64,000 nt of DNA from Emcibacteraceae bacterium (lineage in GTDB: Bacteria > Pseudomonadota > Alphaproteobacteria > Sphingomonadales > Emcibacteraceae): NCBI GenBank assembly GCA_021774795.1, contig JAJFIR010000014.1, positions 329,226 through 393,225 on the forward strand, given 5' to 3'. Shown here piece by piece: positions 35,998-44,191 of the stretch. The notes under the pieces were generated by a model. That model was not told the origin of the DNA and did no database searches. It saw nothing but the letters and a program-made list of their open reading frames with translations. The position numbers and the translations under genes are program-made. Numbering within the stretch: position 1 is the stretch's first letter; the number at the start of each line of letters is the position of its first letter.

Positions 35998-36541
35998 AAT
36001 AATAATCTTCGTCACTTTGCTAGTAAGTACTCAACTTGCGATCGCGCAGGAATCACGTTTTGGCGTCCCCGCCACACAAGCCGATATTGATAAAAGTTTC
36101 TGGTCCGTTTTCCCTGACGGTGAATTTTTACCGGACGGAGAAGGCAACGTCGCCGAAGGCAGAGAACTTTTCGAATATAACTGCAACATCTGTCATAATT
36201 TTCCTGATGAGAATGACCCCGTTAAAAATGAAATCGGCAAGTTATTTGGTGTTGAGGATAAACGCGGTAAAGCAAACCTGGACCAGACCATAGGCAGCTA
36301 CTGGCCTTATTCGACAACAGTATTTAATTATATTCGCCGCGCTATGCCCCTGGTTGCCCCCATGTCACTTACAAACAGCGAATATTATTCTCTGACAGCT
36401 TACCTTCTTCATGAAAATGGCATTATCGCTGAAGATGACGTTATGAATAAAGACACGCTGCCAAAAGTGGAAATGCCAAATAAGGACGGTTTTGTAAACG
36501 CTTATCCAGAAGTGCCGGAGAAATATTTAGCCAAACCTTGA
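35984..36541 (+). CDS. Monohaem cytochrome c subunit of sulfite dehydrogenase (SoxD/SorB-like)
   Basis: A 185-residue exported cytochrome. Signal peptide about 1-22 (AIAQ-ESR); one haem c motif CNICH (67-71) and a likely axial Met in RRAMPLV or APMSL. It accepts electrons from the SoxC-like protein and passes them to a soluble cytochrome or oxidase. Its ATG lies 14 bp inside the end of soxC behind GGGGAG, so the pair is translationally coupled. Classical SoxD is longer with two haem domains; this single-haem version is closer in size to SorB/SorAB systems, which leaves the SoxD versus SorB name open. Confidence 0.85.
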   Translation: MYMHKIIIFVTLLVSTQLAIAQESRFGVPATQADIDKSFWSVFPDGEFLPDGEGNVAEGRELFEYNCNICHNFPDENDPVKNEIGKLFGVEDKRGKANLDQTIGSYWPYSTTVFNYIRRAMPLVAPMSLTNSEYYSLTAYLLHENGIIAEDDVMNKDTLPKVEMPNKDGFVNAYPEVPEKYLAKP

Positions 36542-36592
36542 TGTAGAGTGATTTGGAGCTTGTTGAATATGCGGAGGCATCATCGGAACCGG

Positions 36593-36889
36593 TCAGTTTT
36601 TATGCTTTCCCGCATTCCGTTTCTGAAATATCCAATTTGCAGATACTAGTAGCACCGAAATTAGAGCATAAACTATGATTACGGCTATTTGGAAAAAGTA
36701 AGCTGCTATGCCGCCTTGATCTCCGGTGTAGGCTGCAAAATATAATGAAGTTGCACTACCAGCAAACACAATAAATCCCCCTATGGTTCTGTACATTAGG
36801 CACAAACGTGGCCTCATCCTGCGAGAAAAAGGAAATGAAACCAAAAAAACAACAATCGGCAAAACTAAAAGTAACAAGCCTATTAACAT
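36593..36889 (-). CDS. Small hypothetical membrane protein
   Basis: A 98-residue frame with three predicted helices (about 2-20, 36-54 and 62-86) and a basic C-terminus. I do not recognise a family. The hydrophobic pattern and length argue for a real gene, but the ribosome site before the ATG is poor. A perfect palindrome lies about 60 bp upstream (36947-36962). Confidence 0.45.
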   Translation of the reverse strand: MLIGLLLLVLPIVVFLVSFPFSRRMRPRLCLMYRTIGGFIVFAGSATSLYFAAYTGDQGGIAAYFFQIAVIIVYALISVLLVSANWIFQKRNAGKHKN

Positions 36890-36946
36890 TTGATGACAAT
36901 CATAATCGCATTTTATCCCTTATATTCTGCCGTAATATAACGTACT

Positions 36947-36962
36947 TGTAATTGGAATTACA
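36947..36962. promoter_or_regulatory. Palindromic operator-like site
   Basis: TGTAATTGGAATTACA is a perfect 7-bp inverted repeat around GG. A further TGTAATT-like half site occurs about 20 bp on. It sits upstream of the small membrane-protein gene. The regulator is unknown; MarR-type proteins bind sites of this size. Confidence 0.3.
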
Positions 36963-37139
36963 TCTTTCCTAATATAAAATGTAATTTAGCAAGGGCAGTA
37001 CAGTTAAACAAGGAAACTACGATAAAGTCGAAGCAAACTCACTTTATGCTAAGGTAAATATTTTATGTAAAGTGATATCCTGCTCGGGGAGAAAAATACT
37101 GGTAGACGGTGACCGACTTAGAGAAGATTGGTTTGTTGA

Positions 37140-38228
37140 TCATTTCTCCGAATTACTTAGCTTAGTTAAATATTCTTTCAAACTTTTATTATCAGGATAT
37201 AGCTCCACGCCAAGTTTTACAGCTTCAATGGCCCGATGTAATTCGTCTTCGCTTTCCAGAATATTGGCAAGCATGAAAATGAGAGAGATGTCTGCTTTAA
37301 CTCTATAGCCAAGTTTCTCTGACTGAATCGCATAATGATCGACCAAATAGCTTGGATTATTATAAGCCTTTTCAAAATTAAACATATAATTGTCAAAAAT
37401 AAATTCGAAACCATTTATTAAGCTTGGCAGAGGTACAGAAAAATGATTTTCCTTTTCAAAATACTCTAAGGTATGTCTAAAGCTATCTGATGACCATGTC
37501 GACAACAGGGAAGAATATTCACGTTGAGGGTTTATCACAAAACCTTCAGGATAACCTTCTGAATCCGGGTTATTTGCAGCGGACATATAAAGGGTTACGT
37601 GATTGGTTGGTGGACGTGAAAGACGATTTTTAAGCATCTTCACCATCGCTTGACTATCCCACCAAACACTTGGGTCCATGATAATCAGTGAGGTAAAAAA
37701 AGCTGGCTCTTCAAGGTTAGCGTAAAGGCCGAACATACCGCCGTCGGAATGACCAATAAACATTCGATAGGGTTGGGTCATATATTGAGCCTCAATGTGA
37801 GGGGCAAGCTCAGTTGTTAAAAAAATAAGAAACTTCTTTGCCCCGCCACTATCTGGGTAGTCATCGGTTTTTTTGCCGTTGAAAAAGACTGTTAAACGAG
37901 TCGGGGTTAAGTCACGAGTTCTATTGGTATTTGGGATGGCAACCAAAATCATTTTTGGTATTTTTGCCTGTAAACCAGAAAGATTACGGAGTATGCCTGC
38001 CGTATATTCAAAATTATATTCCCCGTCGACCAAATAAACTACAGGGTATTTTTGCTTGGAATCATAGCCTTCAGGAAGGGAAACCCAATATTCTCTTTCT
38101 TCATTTAAGACCTTTGAAAAGACGGTGTTTTTTTCACCTATTGTGATGGTGTTGCTTGTATCATCTGCAATAGCCACTGATATAAATATTGTAATGACCG
38201 ATAAGAAAACAGTTACTAATATTCTCAT
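37140..38228 (-). CDS. Exported alpha/beta-hydrolase, esterase D/IroE-like
   Basis: A 362-residue secreted hydrolase. Signal peptide about 1-21 (SVAIA-DDT). The esterase core (about 30-270) has 'YWVSLPEGYDSKQKYPVVYL', PDSGGAKKFL and the nucleophile Ser in GHSDGGMFG; 'MDPSVWWD' is the following strand typical of the PF00756/COG2819 group. The catalytic His is likely in EKENHFSVP. Residues after about 280 look alpha-helical and TPR-like ('AIEAVKLGVELYPDNKSLKEY'), a tail seen in several COG2819 proteins. Substrates in the family include siderophore esters and other acyl esters; here unknown. Confidence 0.85.
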   Translation of the reverse strand: MRILVTVFLSVITIFISVAIADDTSNTITIGEKNTVFSKVLNEEREYWVSLPEGYDSKQKYPVVYLVDGEYNFEYTAGILRNLSGLQAKIPKMILVAIPNTNRTRDLTPTRLTVFFNGKKTDDYPDSGGAKKFLIFLTTELAPHIEAQYMTQPYRMFIGHSDGGMFGLYANLEEPAFFTSLIIMDPSVWWDSQAMVKMLKNRLSRPPTNHVTLYMSAANNPDSEGYPEGFVINPQREYSSLLSTWSSDSFRHTLEYFEKENHFSVPLPSLINGFEFIFDNYMFNFEKAYNNPSYLVDHYAIQSEKLGYRVKADISLIFMLANILESEDELHRAIEAVKLGVELYPDNKSLKEYLTKLSNSEK

Positions 38229-38338
38229 AATCCCCTCCCCGATTTTCTTTAATCATTAGACCATTAAAAACATCATATTGAAAGAAATTCCCTTAAACAA
38301 CCTATATGTAATGGAGATATTAATCTTTTTACGATATT

Positions 38339-38376
38339 TGAATGTCCACTTTGGGTGGCGATCTCAACCGGTCGCT
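38339..38376 (-). repeat. IS30-type terminal repeat, copy A
   Basis: This 38-bp stretch overlaps the transposase stop codon and its downstream flank. It matches copy B (40353-40390, same orientation) at 30 of 38 positions and copy C (39595-39632, opposite orientation) at 27 of 38. Confidence 0.65.
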
Positions 38377-38490
38377 GCAACACATTGGTTAAATCTCCCT
38401 GCTGGGTTTTCGAAGTCCAGCGTCTTTTCTTGGTCGTTCGCTTAGCTGACGTGTCACTCTGTTAAGCTGTGCCCTCGGCATTAGAAAAAT
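38339..38490 (-). pseudogene. IS30-family transposase, C-terminal relic (frameshifted)
   Basis: On the minus strand one frame reads AQLNRVTRQLSERPRK and, after a one-base shift, [19 protein letters not shown] followed by TGA (stop at 38364-38366). This is the C-terminal end of IS30-family transposases as I know it ([33 protein letters not shown]). An inserted G near 38422 breaks the frame. Sequence just past the stop (38339-38363) continues into the element's terminal region. The rest of the element is missing, so this is a footprint only. Confidence 0.8.
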
Positions 38491-38553
38491 TCGTATTGAA
38501 GTAACGAACCTCGAGTCAAATAATCCCGGTTTTTATTTGTCTCAACAGGTCGA

Positions 38554-39471
38554 TTATAGGTAAATTATGCCTTCACTGATAAGCACGCAATTTCCAGATA
38601 TACGTGGTGCGCCGTCAATGGTGTCAAGCTGCACAACGATATCACTGCGGCGACCCATTTCAACTCCTTGAGTGATATTAATTTTATATGGTGTACTACT
38701 GGCGTTTCGAGTTAGTAATGCCCCAAGTGCACCAGATGCGCTGCCAGTAGCGGGGTCTTCCGGTGGATAGCCAAGCGGAGAAAATACACGTGAGCGCAAT
38801 GATATTTCATTTTCACTTTCATCGATCACCGTAAAAGCACAGATACAAAAACCGTCGACGGTTTTTGGGCCCTTCGCAGCCGCTTCTTTGAATGCAGAGA
38901 TATTCAATTTAATATCTGCGAGATCGTTTAAACTGTCGACTTCTGCAAATGCGAATGGTAGGCCAACCGTAGCAATGCACGGCGTAAATCGGTCGGTTAG
39001 TATTTTACCGGGCATAAGTTCAAGACATTTTGCAACAAGTTCGAGATCGCATTCTGCCAACATTTGCATGGATTGTGGCGCGATAATTTCAGCTCCAGTG
39101 AAATGCCCTTCTACTTCGCAAAGGGTTACATCAACATCACCACCCAATTCGTCAAAAAGAAGTTTATTGGTATTATTTTTTGTGGCAGCTGCTGTGTTTT
39201 TATTTGCAATAATATAAGCAGTTCCTATGTTTGGGTGTCCAGCGAAAGGAATTTCCTCCATCGGAGTAAAAATCCGTACGTGAGCATTATACTGATCATC
39301 TTTGGGCGGAAAAATAACACTAGTTTCAGAAAAACCGAATTCGTTTGCAATTTTTAGCATTTCGCCTTTTGTAAGATCCGATCCATCGTGGATTACAGCG
39401 AGCGGATTACCGCTATAACGGTCATTTGTAAAAACGTCGACAATACTGTAATTAACTGTTTTTTCACTCAT
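38554..39471 (-). CDS. PhzF-family isomerase/epimerase-like protein
   Basis: A 305-residue protein of the PhzF/diaminopimelate-epimerase fold. The opening 'VDVFTNDRYSGNPLAVI', the catalytic Glu in FGFSETSVIF, the 'RIFTPMEEIPFAGHPNIGTAYI' block and the second-half GYPPEDPATGSASGALG are all present. Substrates of most members are unknown; PhzF itself isomerises a phenazine precursor, but no phz genes are here. The ATG at 39471 has AAGGAA 7 nt upstream; a TTG at 39486 would put that ribosome site inside the gene. It lies between IS30-type footprints. Confidence 0.9.
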   Translation of the reverse strand: MSEKTVNYSIVDVFTNDRYSGNPLAVIHDGSDLTKGEMLKIANEFGFSETSVIFPPKDDQYNAHVRIFTPMEEIPFAGHPNIGTAYIIANKNTAAATKNNTNKLLFDELGGDVDVTLCEVEGHFTGAEIIAPQSMQMLAECDLELVAKCLELMPGKILTDRFTPCIATVGLPFAFAEVDSLNDLADIKLNISAFKEAAAKGPKTVDGFCICAFTVIDESENEISLRSRVFSPLGYPPEDPATGSASGALGALLTRNASSTPYKINITQGVEMGRRSDIVVQLDTIDGAPRISGNCVLISEGIIYL

Positions 39472-39776
39472 GTTAATTTCCTTCAAGTTCTTGTTTTACA
39501 ATCAGTAACATGAATATAAACATCAAGGATAGTGATATTTATCACGACCAGATATGATTTTTGGTCATATCAATTCTTGCTTCAAGATCGGCCGAATGAC
39601 AGATTGAAATTACCACCCAAAGCAGACGTTCGCAGAACCATGAAATGTTCCACTTTTTGTGACAAGTGAGTATTCTTTTTCACTTGCGTCAATTTTTTTT
39701 TGGCTTTGGTTGCACGCTTTAAAAAGTTAGATTAGTTTGAATAAATAACTGTATGACGTGAGGGATAAAGTTAATT
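39472..39776. other. Intergenic region with an IS30-like terminal repeat
   Basis: A 305-bp non-coding stretch between the divergent phzF-like and nucleotidyltransferase genes. It contains repeat copy C (39595-39632). No RNA gene or strong promoter is recognised. Confidence 0.55.
39595..39632 (+). repeat. IS30-type terminal repeat, copy C (inverted)
   Basis: Its reverse complement matches copy A at 27 of 38 positions, including the TTTGGGTGG core. It lies in opposite orientation to copies A and B. Confidence 0.5.
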
Positions 39777-40343
39777 GTGGAGAAAAATGAGTTTATAGAA
39801 AGAGTTTTCCAGAATAGGAACAATGCGATTATTTTAGAGCGTTTACAGACGGTACAAATAAATGACCTTTGGCTCGTTTCAGGCTCTCTCTTTCAAACTG
39901 TATGGAATACACTTACGAATAGAGAGCCAACCTTTGGTATTAAAGACTATGATATCTTTTACTTTAACGATGATGACCTTTCGTGGGAAGCAGAAAACAC
40001 AGTTATCAACCAAATCGAATTCATGTTTGAGGACTTAAATATAAATGTAGAAGTAAGAAATCAAGCTCGCGTTCATCTATGGTACGAACAGCATTTCGGG
40101 ATTTCTTATCCCCCTCTGGCCAATTCCTGTGAAGCTATTGATCGATTTTTAACTCCCGCGGCCATGGTCGGAGTACAACCATCAAAAACATTATCTCTTT
40201 ATGCTCCTAGAGGGTTAGACGATATTAGCGATATGGTTCTCAGACCAAATGTATCAGCTAATTTTAAAGCCAATTATTATTTTGAAAAGGCAACCCGCTG
40301 GAAGAAATCTTGGCCAGAGCTTAAGATTAAGAACGTTTTCTAA
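39777..40343 (+). CDS. Nucleotidyltransferase-family protein (DUF925/NTP_transf_6-like)
   Basis: A 188-residue protein. 'LWLVSGSLFQTVWNTL' and 'FGIKDYDIFYFNDDDLSWEAE' give the nucleotidyltransferase-like GS...D-x-D pattern (D-Y-D), and 'EVRNQARVHLWYEQHFG' is typical of the DUF925 group. Its reaction is unknown. The start is GTG at 39777 with a distant GAGGG; there is no in-frame ATG close by. It ends just before an IS30-like footprint at 40353, so it may have travelled with, or been trapped between, the relics. Confidence 0.8.
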   Translation: MEKNEFIERVFQNRNNAIILERLQTVQINDLWLVSGSLFQTVWNTLTNREPTFGIKDYDIFYFNDDDLSWEAENTVINQIEFMFEDLNINVEVRNQARVHLWYEQHFGISYPPLANSCEAIDRFLTPAAMVGVQPSKTLSLYAPRGLDDISDMVLRPNVSANFKANYYFEKATRWKKSWPELKIKNVF

Positions 40344-40352
40344 ACATCAAAA

Positions 40353-40390
40353 TGAATATCTGCTTTGAGTGGTGATCTCAGGCGGTCACT
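40353..40390 (-). repeat. IS30-type terminal repeat, copy B
   Basis: It matches copy A at 30 of 38 positions in the same orientation and even keeps a TGA at the equivalent of the transposase stop. The upstream transposase coding part is unrecognisable. It lies 10 bp after the nucleotidyltransferase stop. Confidence 0.6.
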
Positions 40391-40412
40391 GAATATACCT
40401 TACTTTGAGCAC

Positions 40413-40442
40413 AAAAAGGGGCGAACCATTTGGATCGCCCCT
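40413..40442 (-). terminator. Terminator after the first GGT gene
   Basis: Read on the minus strand, AGGGGCGA pairs with TCGCCCCT around a 10-nt loop and is followed by TTTTT. It lies 25 bp downstream of the GGT stop at 40467. Confidence 0.8.
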
Positions 40443-40466
40443 CATCTAAATCTTTTATATAATATT

Positions 40467-42215
40467 TTAGTATCCTATCGCTGCAGCGTCCATACTACGG
40501 GTGTCGGCCGCACCATAAAATATACCGTCCTTATACATAATTGTGCTAAGGCTGCCAAGCGCGAAAGGCATAGGCATAATAGTATGGCCCATACCGATCA
40601 GTATATCTTTGGTGTCTTTGCTTACCCCATCTTCAATGATAACCGCATCGGGCATCCATTGATGATGAATTCTTGGCTCGGCGAGTGCGGCCATCGCATT
40701 CATATCAAATTCAAGAACATTGAAGACACTTTGAAGAACCACGGTGATAATTGTGCTACCGCCGGGGCTTCCCGTTACAAAAAACGGCTTATCATCCTTT
40801 AGCACAATAGTTGGCGTCATTGATGAAAGCGGACGTTTTCGTGGCTGCACGGAATTCGCCTCTCCGCCGAGAAGGCCGTAACCATTCGCCGTACCGGGTT
40901 TAACAGAAAAATCATCCATCTCGTTATTCATCATAATGCCTGTGCCCGCAGCCATCTTGTGGTTTCCGTAACTGAAATTAAGGGTATATGTGTTACTAAC
41001 GGCGTTACCGTGACTATCCATTACGGAAAAATGTGTCGTATCCGGACTTTCAGCAAGTATATTAAGCGCAGGCGCGATATCCGTTGAACGGCGTGATTTG
41101 TCCGTTGGAATTAGCGCACGTGTCAGCTTTGCATATTTTTTGCTCGTCAGTTCATCCACCGGTACATCCGTAAAATCCGGATCACCAAGATATTTACTTC
41201 GGTCGGCATAGGCCTGACGCATGGCTTCAATATAAAGATGAAGCGTCGCTGCACTATTATGTCCTTTTGATTTAAGATCATCTTCTTCAAGCATATTCAT
41301 TATCTGAACCAAATGAACACCGCCTGATGATGGTGGCGGCATAGTGATAATTTTATGCCCTTTATATTCACCTACAATTACCGGACGCTCAACGGCGACA
41401 TAGGCGGCCATGTCTTCCATGGTAATTAGACCACCTTGTGTTTCCTGGTCTGCGACAATACGTTTGGCCACTTCACCCTTATAAAAGGCGTCTTTGCCGC
41501 CGTCCATAATCTGCTTTAAAGACCAGGCGAGATCTTTTTGTTTTAAAATTTCACCGAAGTTATACGAAGAACCATCCGCTTTATAGAAAGCTTTGCCTGC
41601 CGCTTCGTTTGCCATTAAACGTTCTTTGCGACCATTAAGGGAGCTTTGCAGATAGTTATACATCGCAAATCCATCATTCGCGAGATCATATGCAGGTTGC
41701 ATTACTTCTTTGAGTGACATTGTTCCGTAGTTCTCAAGCGCATGGACCATACCAGCCACTGTTCCCGGTACGCCGGATGCCTTGACGTCATATTTCGAAC
41801 GGTTATCATCAACTGATCCGTCTTCATTTAAAAACATGTCACGATCTGCACCGGAAGGTGCCATTTCGCGGTAATCAATGGCTATTGATTTATTTTCTTC
41901 CGCGAGATGAATAACCATAAAGCCACCACCGCCAATATTACCCGCTTGCGGATAAGTCACGGCAAGTGCAAAACCAACGGCAACCGCAGCGTCAACTGCA
42001 TTACCACCGTTTTCTAGAATGTCCACCCCCACTTGCGACGCCATTTTTTCCCTCGATGTCACCATGCCATTTCGCGCAATAACGGGAATAAAACGGTCTG
42101 TCGTATTAAGACGCGGTGTATTTGCTGCGGAGCTTTCGGTGCCCATTTGCGCTATTGCCGGGCTTACGCAAAAACTCACGATGCTTGTAATTAGAACTAG
42201 AACTTTTAATTTCAT
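40467..42215 (-). CDS. ggt: Gamma-glutamyltransferase, tandem copy C (exported)
   Basis: About 582 residues. Signal peptide about 1-22 (PAIAQ-MGT). This is a Ntn-hydrolase proenzyme that cleaves itself before the nucleophile Thr in DTTHFSVMD; other landmarks are YREMAPSGA, SGVPGTVAGM, PPPSSGGVH, NNEMDDF, LSSMTPT and GSPGGSTI. It transfers or hydrolyses the gamma-glutamyl group of glutathione and peptides in the periplasm. I start at the ATG at 42215 where the signal peptide begins. It is the third gene of a GGT tandem; the sequence before its NNEMDDF loop and around GYGLLGGEANSVQ differs from copies A and B, so it is the most diverged. Confidence 0.92.
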   Translation of the reverse strand: MKLKVLVLITSIVSFCVSPAIAQMGTESSAANTPRLNTTDRFIPVIARNGMVTSREKMASQVGVDILENGGNAVDAAVAVGFALAVTYPQAGNIGGGGFMVIHLAEENKSIAIDYREMAPSGADRDMFLNEDGSVDDNRSKYDVKASGVPGTVAGMVHALENYGTMSLKEVMQPAYDLANDGFAMYNYLQSSLNGRKERLMANEAAGKAFYKADGSSYNFGEILKQKDLAWSLKQIMDGGKDAFYKGEVAKRIVADQETQGGLITMEDMAAYVAVERPVIVGEYKGHKIITMPPPSSGGVHLVQIMNMLEEDDLKSKGHNSAATLHLYIEAMRQAYADRSKYLGDPDFTDVPVDELTSKKYAKLTRALIPTDKSRRSTDIAPALNILAESPDTTHFSVMDSHGNAVSNTYTLNFSYGNHKMAAGTGIMMNNEMDDFSVKPGTANGYGLLGGEANSVQPRKRPLSSMTPTIVLKDDKPFFVTGSPGGSTIITVVLQSVFNVLEFDMNAMAALAEPRIHHQWMPDAVIIEDGVSKDTKDILIGMGHTIMPMPFALGSLSTIMYKDGIFYGAADTRSMDAAAIGY

Positions 42216-42326
42216 ATTATTTTCTTTCGATGTGTTCACTGCAAACAAACTACACATTAAAAACGATTCTGCAACTCAAAAAGCTCACATAGGTTGGCCG
42301 TTTCAATTTTGCTGCAAATTATAGGT

Positions 42327-44084
42327 TCAGTTTATACCAATAGTCCCCGCATCCATATTCCGCGGATCGTGAGCACCGTAAAAATAACCGTCCTTGTAAA
42401 CAATGCTTGCGGTTTCACCCAAGGTTCTAAAACCATATACATTACCGTCCGAACGATAGATTATATTGTGGCCCATGGCCTTCAAAATATTGATGGTGTC
42501 AATATTCAAGCTTTTTTCCACCTGCACTACATCTGGCATCCATTCGTGATGAATGCGTGGTTTACTGCTCGCAGCGGCAACATTCATATCAAATTCAATC
42601 ACGTTCATTATGGTTTGAAAAACCGTATTTATAATCGTAGAACTCCCCGGGCTTCCGGTAAGTAGAAAAGGTACATCATCCTTAAGCACAATGGTTGGCG
42701 TCATCGATGATCTGGGGCGTTTGCGAGGTTCCTGCGCATTTGCCTTACCACTGATATTCCCATTAGCGTCCGGCTCGTAGGGTAAATGGTCAAAATCATC
42801 CATTTCATTATTCAGCACAATACCCGTTCCTGCGGCCATCATTCCCATATAAAAGCCGTAATTCACAGTGTAAGTGTTACTGACCGCATTACCCTGACTA
42901 TCCATTACTGAAAAATGTGTTGTTTGCGGACTTTCTGTATTTAAACCTTTTGTCGGCGCGACCTCAGAAGATTTCCTTGCACGGTCTAACGGAATACGTG
43001 CGCGCATTTCTTTCGAATATTCTTTGTCTGTTAATTTATCAATCGGCACATCGAAAAACGCTGGGTCACCCGCGTAAAGGCTCCTGTCCGCGTATGCTTG
43101 ACGCATGGCTTCAATATAAAGATGAAGTGTTGCCGCACTATTATGCCCCTTCGATTTAATATCGTCCGCTTCAAGCATGTTGAGCATCTGAACCACATGA
43201 ACACCGCCCGATGACGGTGGGGGCATTGCCGCTATTTTATAGCCTTTATAGCTGCCATAAACCGGTTTACGCTCAACGGGTGAATAGGCGGCCATATCAT
43301 CCATAGTAATAATGCCGTCATATTTTTCCTGATCTGCAACGATTTTTCTTGCGATTTCACCTTTATAAAAAGCATCTGGTCCGTCCTCCATTATCGCCTT
43401 TAGCGATCCTGCAAGATCGCTCTGAACCAGCTTATCGCCAAACCGGTAATTGCTACCATCAGGTTTAAAAAATGCTTTGCGTGTTTCCGGCGCAGCCGTC
43501 AGCTTTTCCCTATGAGTAACAAATGTTCTCTCAAGGTGCCTGCCTACTTCAAAACCATCTTTCGCTAATCTGTATGCGGGCTCAATTACTTGCGCGAGCG
43601 ACATCGTTCCGTATTTCTCTATGGCCATCGCCATTCCTGCCACAGTTCCCGGAACGCCAACAGACTTTCGACTTTCAAAAGATAAAAAAGGATCAACCTT
43701 TCCGTCTACTACATACAGATCATGTGTCGCTTTGTTGCCTGCATATTCGCGGTAATCAATAGTCGTCGTTTTATTTTCATCCGCGATGTGAACAACCATA
43801 AAACCACCCCCGCCAATATTTCCTGCTTCCGGATGCACCACAGCAAGCGCAAATGCAACAGCGGCGGCAGCGTCAATCGCGTTACCCCCAGCGGCAAGAA
43901 TATCCGCACCTACTTTTGTAGCGATTTTATGCCTGCTGCTCACCATACCTTTTGATCCGATAACCGGCACAAATCCGTCCACAGCGTCAAAATCTGGTAA
44001 GTCGTTATTCTGTGCTACCAATACCGACGCTGTAAAAATCCAAATTATAATCACATTAAAAGTTCGATTGATTAAACCGATCAT
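42327..44084 (-). CDS. ggt: Gamma-glutamyltransferase, tandem copy B (exported)
   Basis: A 585-residue GGT proenzyme. Signal peptide about 1-24 (VLVAQ-NND). The catalytic Thr stands in QTTHFSVMD, with YREYAGNKA, VGVPGTVAGM, PPPSSGGVH, NNEMDDFDHLPYEPDANGN and RSSMTPT around it. It shares the 'DHLPYEPDANGN' insertion and the 'RKRPRSSMTPT' block with copy A, showing that A and B are the closest pair. The glycine-rich loop reads GSPGSSTI instead of GSPGGxTI. Function as for copy C: periplasmic use of glutathione or gamma-glutamyl peptides. Confidence 0.92.
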   Translation of the reverse strand: MIGLINRTFNVIIIWIFTASVLVAQNNDLPDFDAVDGFVPVIGSKGMVSSRHKIATKVGADILAAGGNAIDAAAAVAFALAVVHPEAGNIGGGGFMVVHIADENKTTTIDYREYAGNKATHDLYVVDGKVDPFLSFESRKSVGVPGTVAGMAMAIEKYGTMSLAQVIEPAYRLAKDGFEVGRHLERTFVTHREKLTAAPETRKAFFKPDGSNYRFGDKLVQSDLAGSLKAIMEDGPDAFYKGEIARKIVADQEKYDGIITMDDMAAYSPVERKPVYGSYKGYKIAAMPPPSSGGVHVVQMLNMLEADDIKSKGHNSAATLHLYIEAMRQAYADRSLYAGDPAFFDVPIDKLTDKEYSKEMRARIPLDRARKSSEVAPTKGLNTESPQTTHFSVMDSQGNAVSNTYTVNYGFYMGMMAAGTGIVLNNEMDDFDHLPYEPDANGNISGKANAQEPRKRPRSSMTPTIVLKDDVPFLLTGSPGSSTIINTVFQTIMNVIEFDMNVAAASSKPRIHHEWMPDVVQVEKSLNIDTINILKAMGHNIIYRSDGNVYGFRTLGETASIVYKDGYFYGAHDPRNMDAGTIGIN

Positions 44085-44146
44085 TTTATCTCTCCATACG
44101 CATTTTATTTATTCGACCTTATCGAAAACCTGCCATTCTTCCTAAT

Positions 44147-44176
44147 AAAAAAGCGAGCAAAAAGCCCGCCTTTTTT
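44147..44176 (-). terminator. Terminator after the GGT gene at 44192
   Basis: On the minus strand GCGGGC pairs with GCTCGC (one G-U pair) around TTTTT and is followed by TTTTTT; A/T tracts extend the stem. It lies just downstream of the stop at 44192, so the GGT genes are not a simple single operon. Confidence 0.7.
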
Positions 44177-44191
44177 CATCAAAATGTGCGG

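Larger units (their letters stand above)
38229..38553. other. Intergenic region with IS30-type relic
   Basis: This gap of about 325 bp contains the leader of the esterase gene (38229 to about 38335) and then the degraded end of an IS30-family transposase (38339-38490). Nothing else coding is seen. Confidence 0.6.

Noticed and set aside
37072..37308. Plus-strand open frame of 78 codons
   Set aside because: It overlaps the esterase gene in antisense, has no ribosome site and no recognisable domain.
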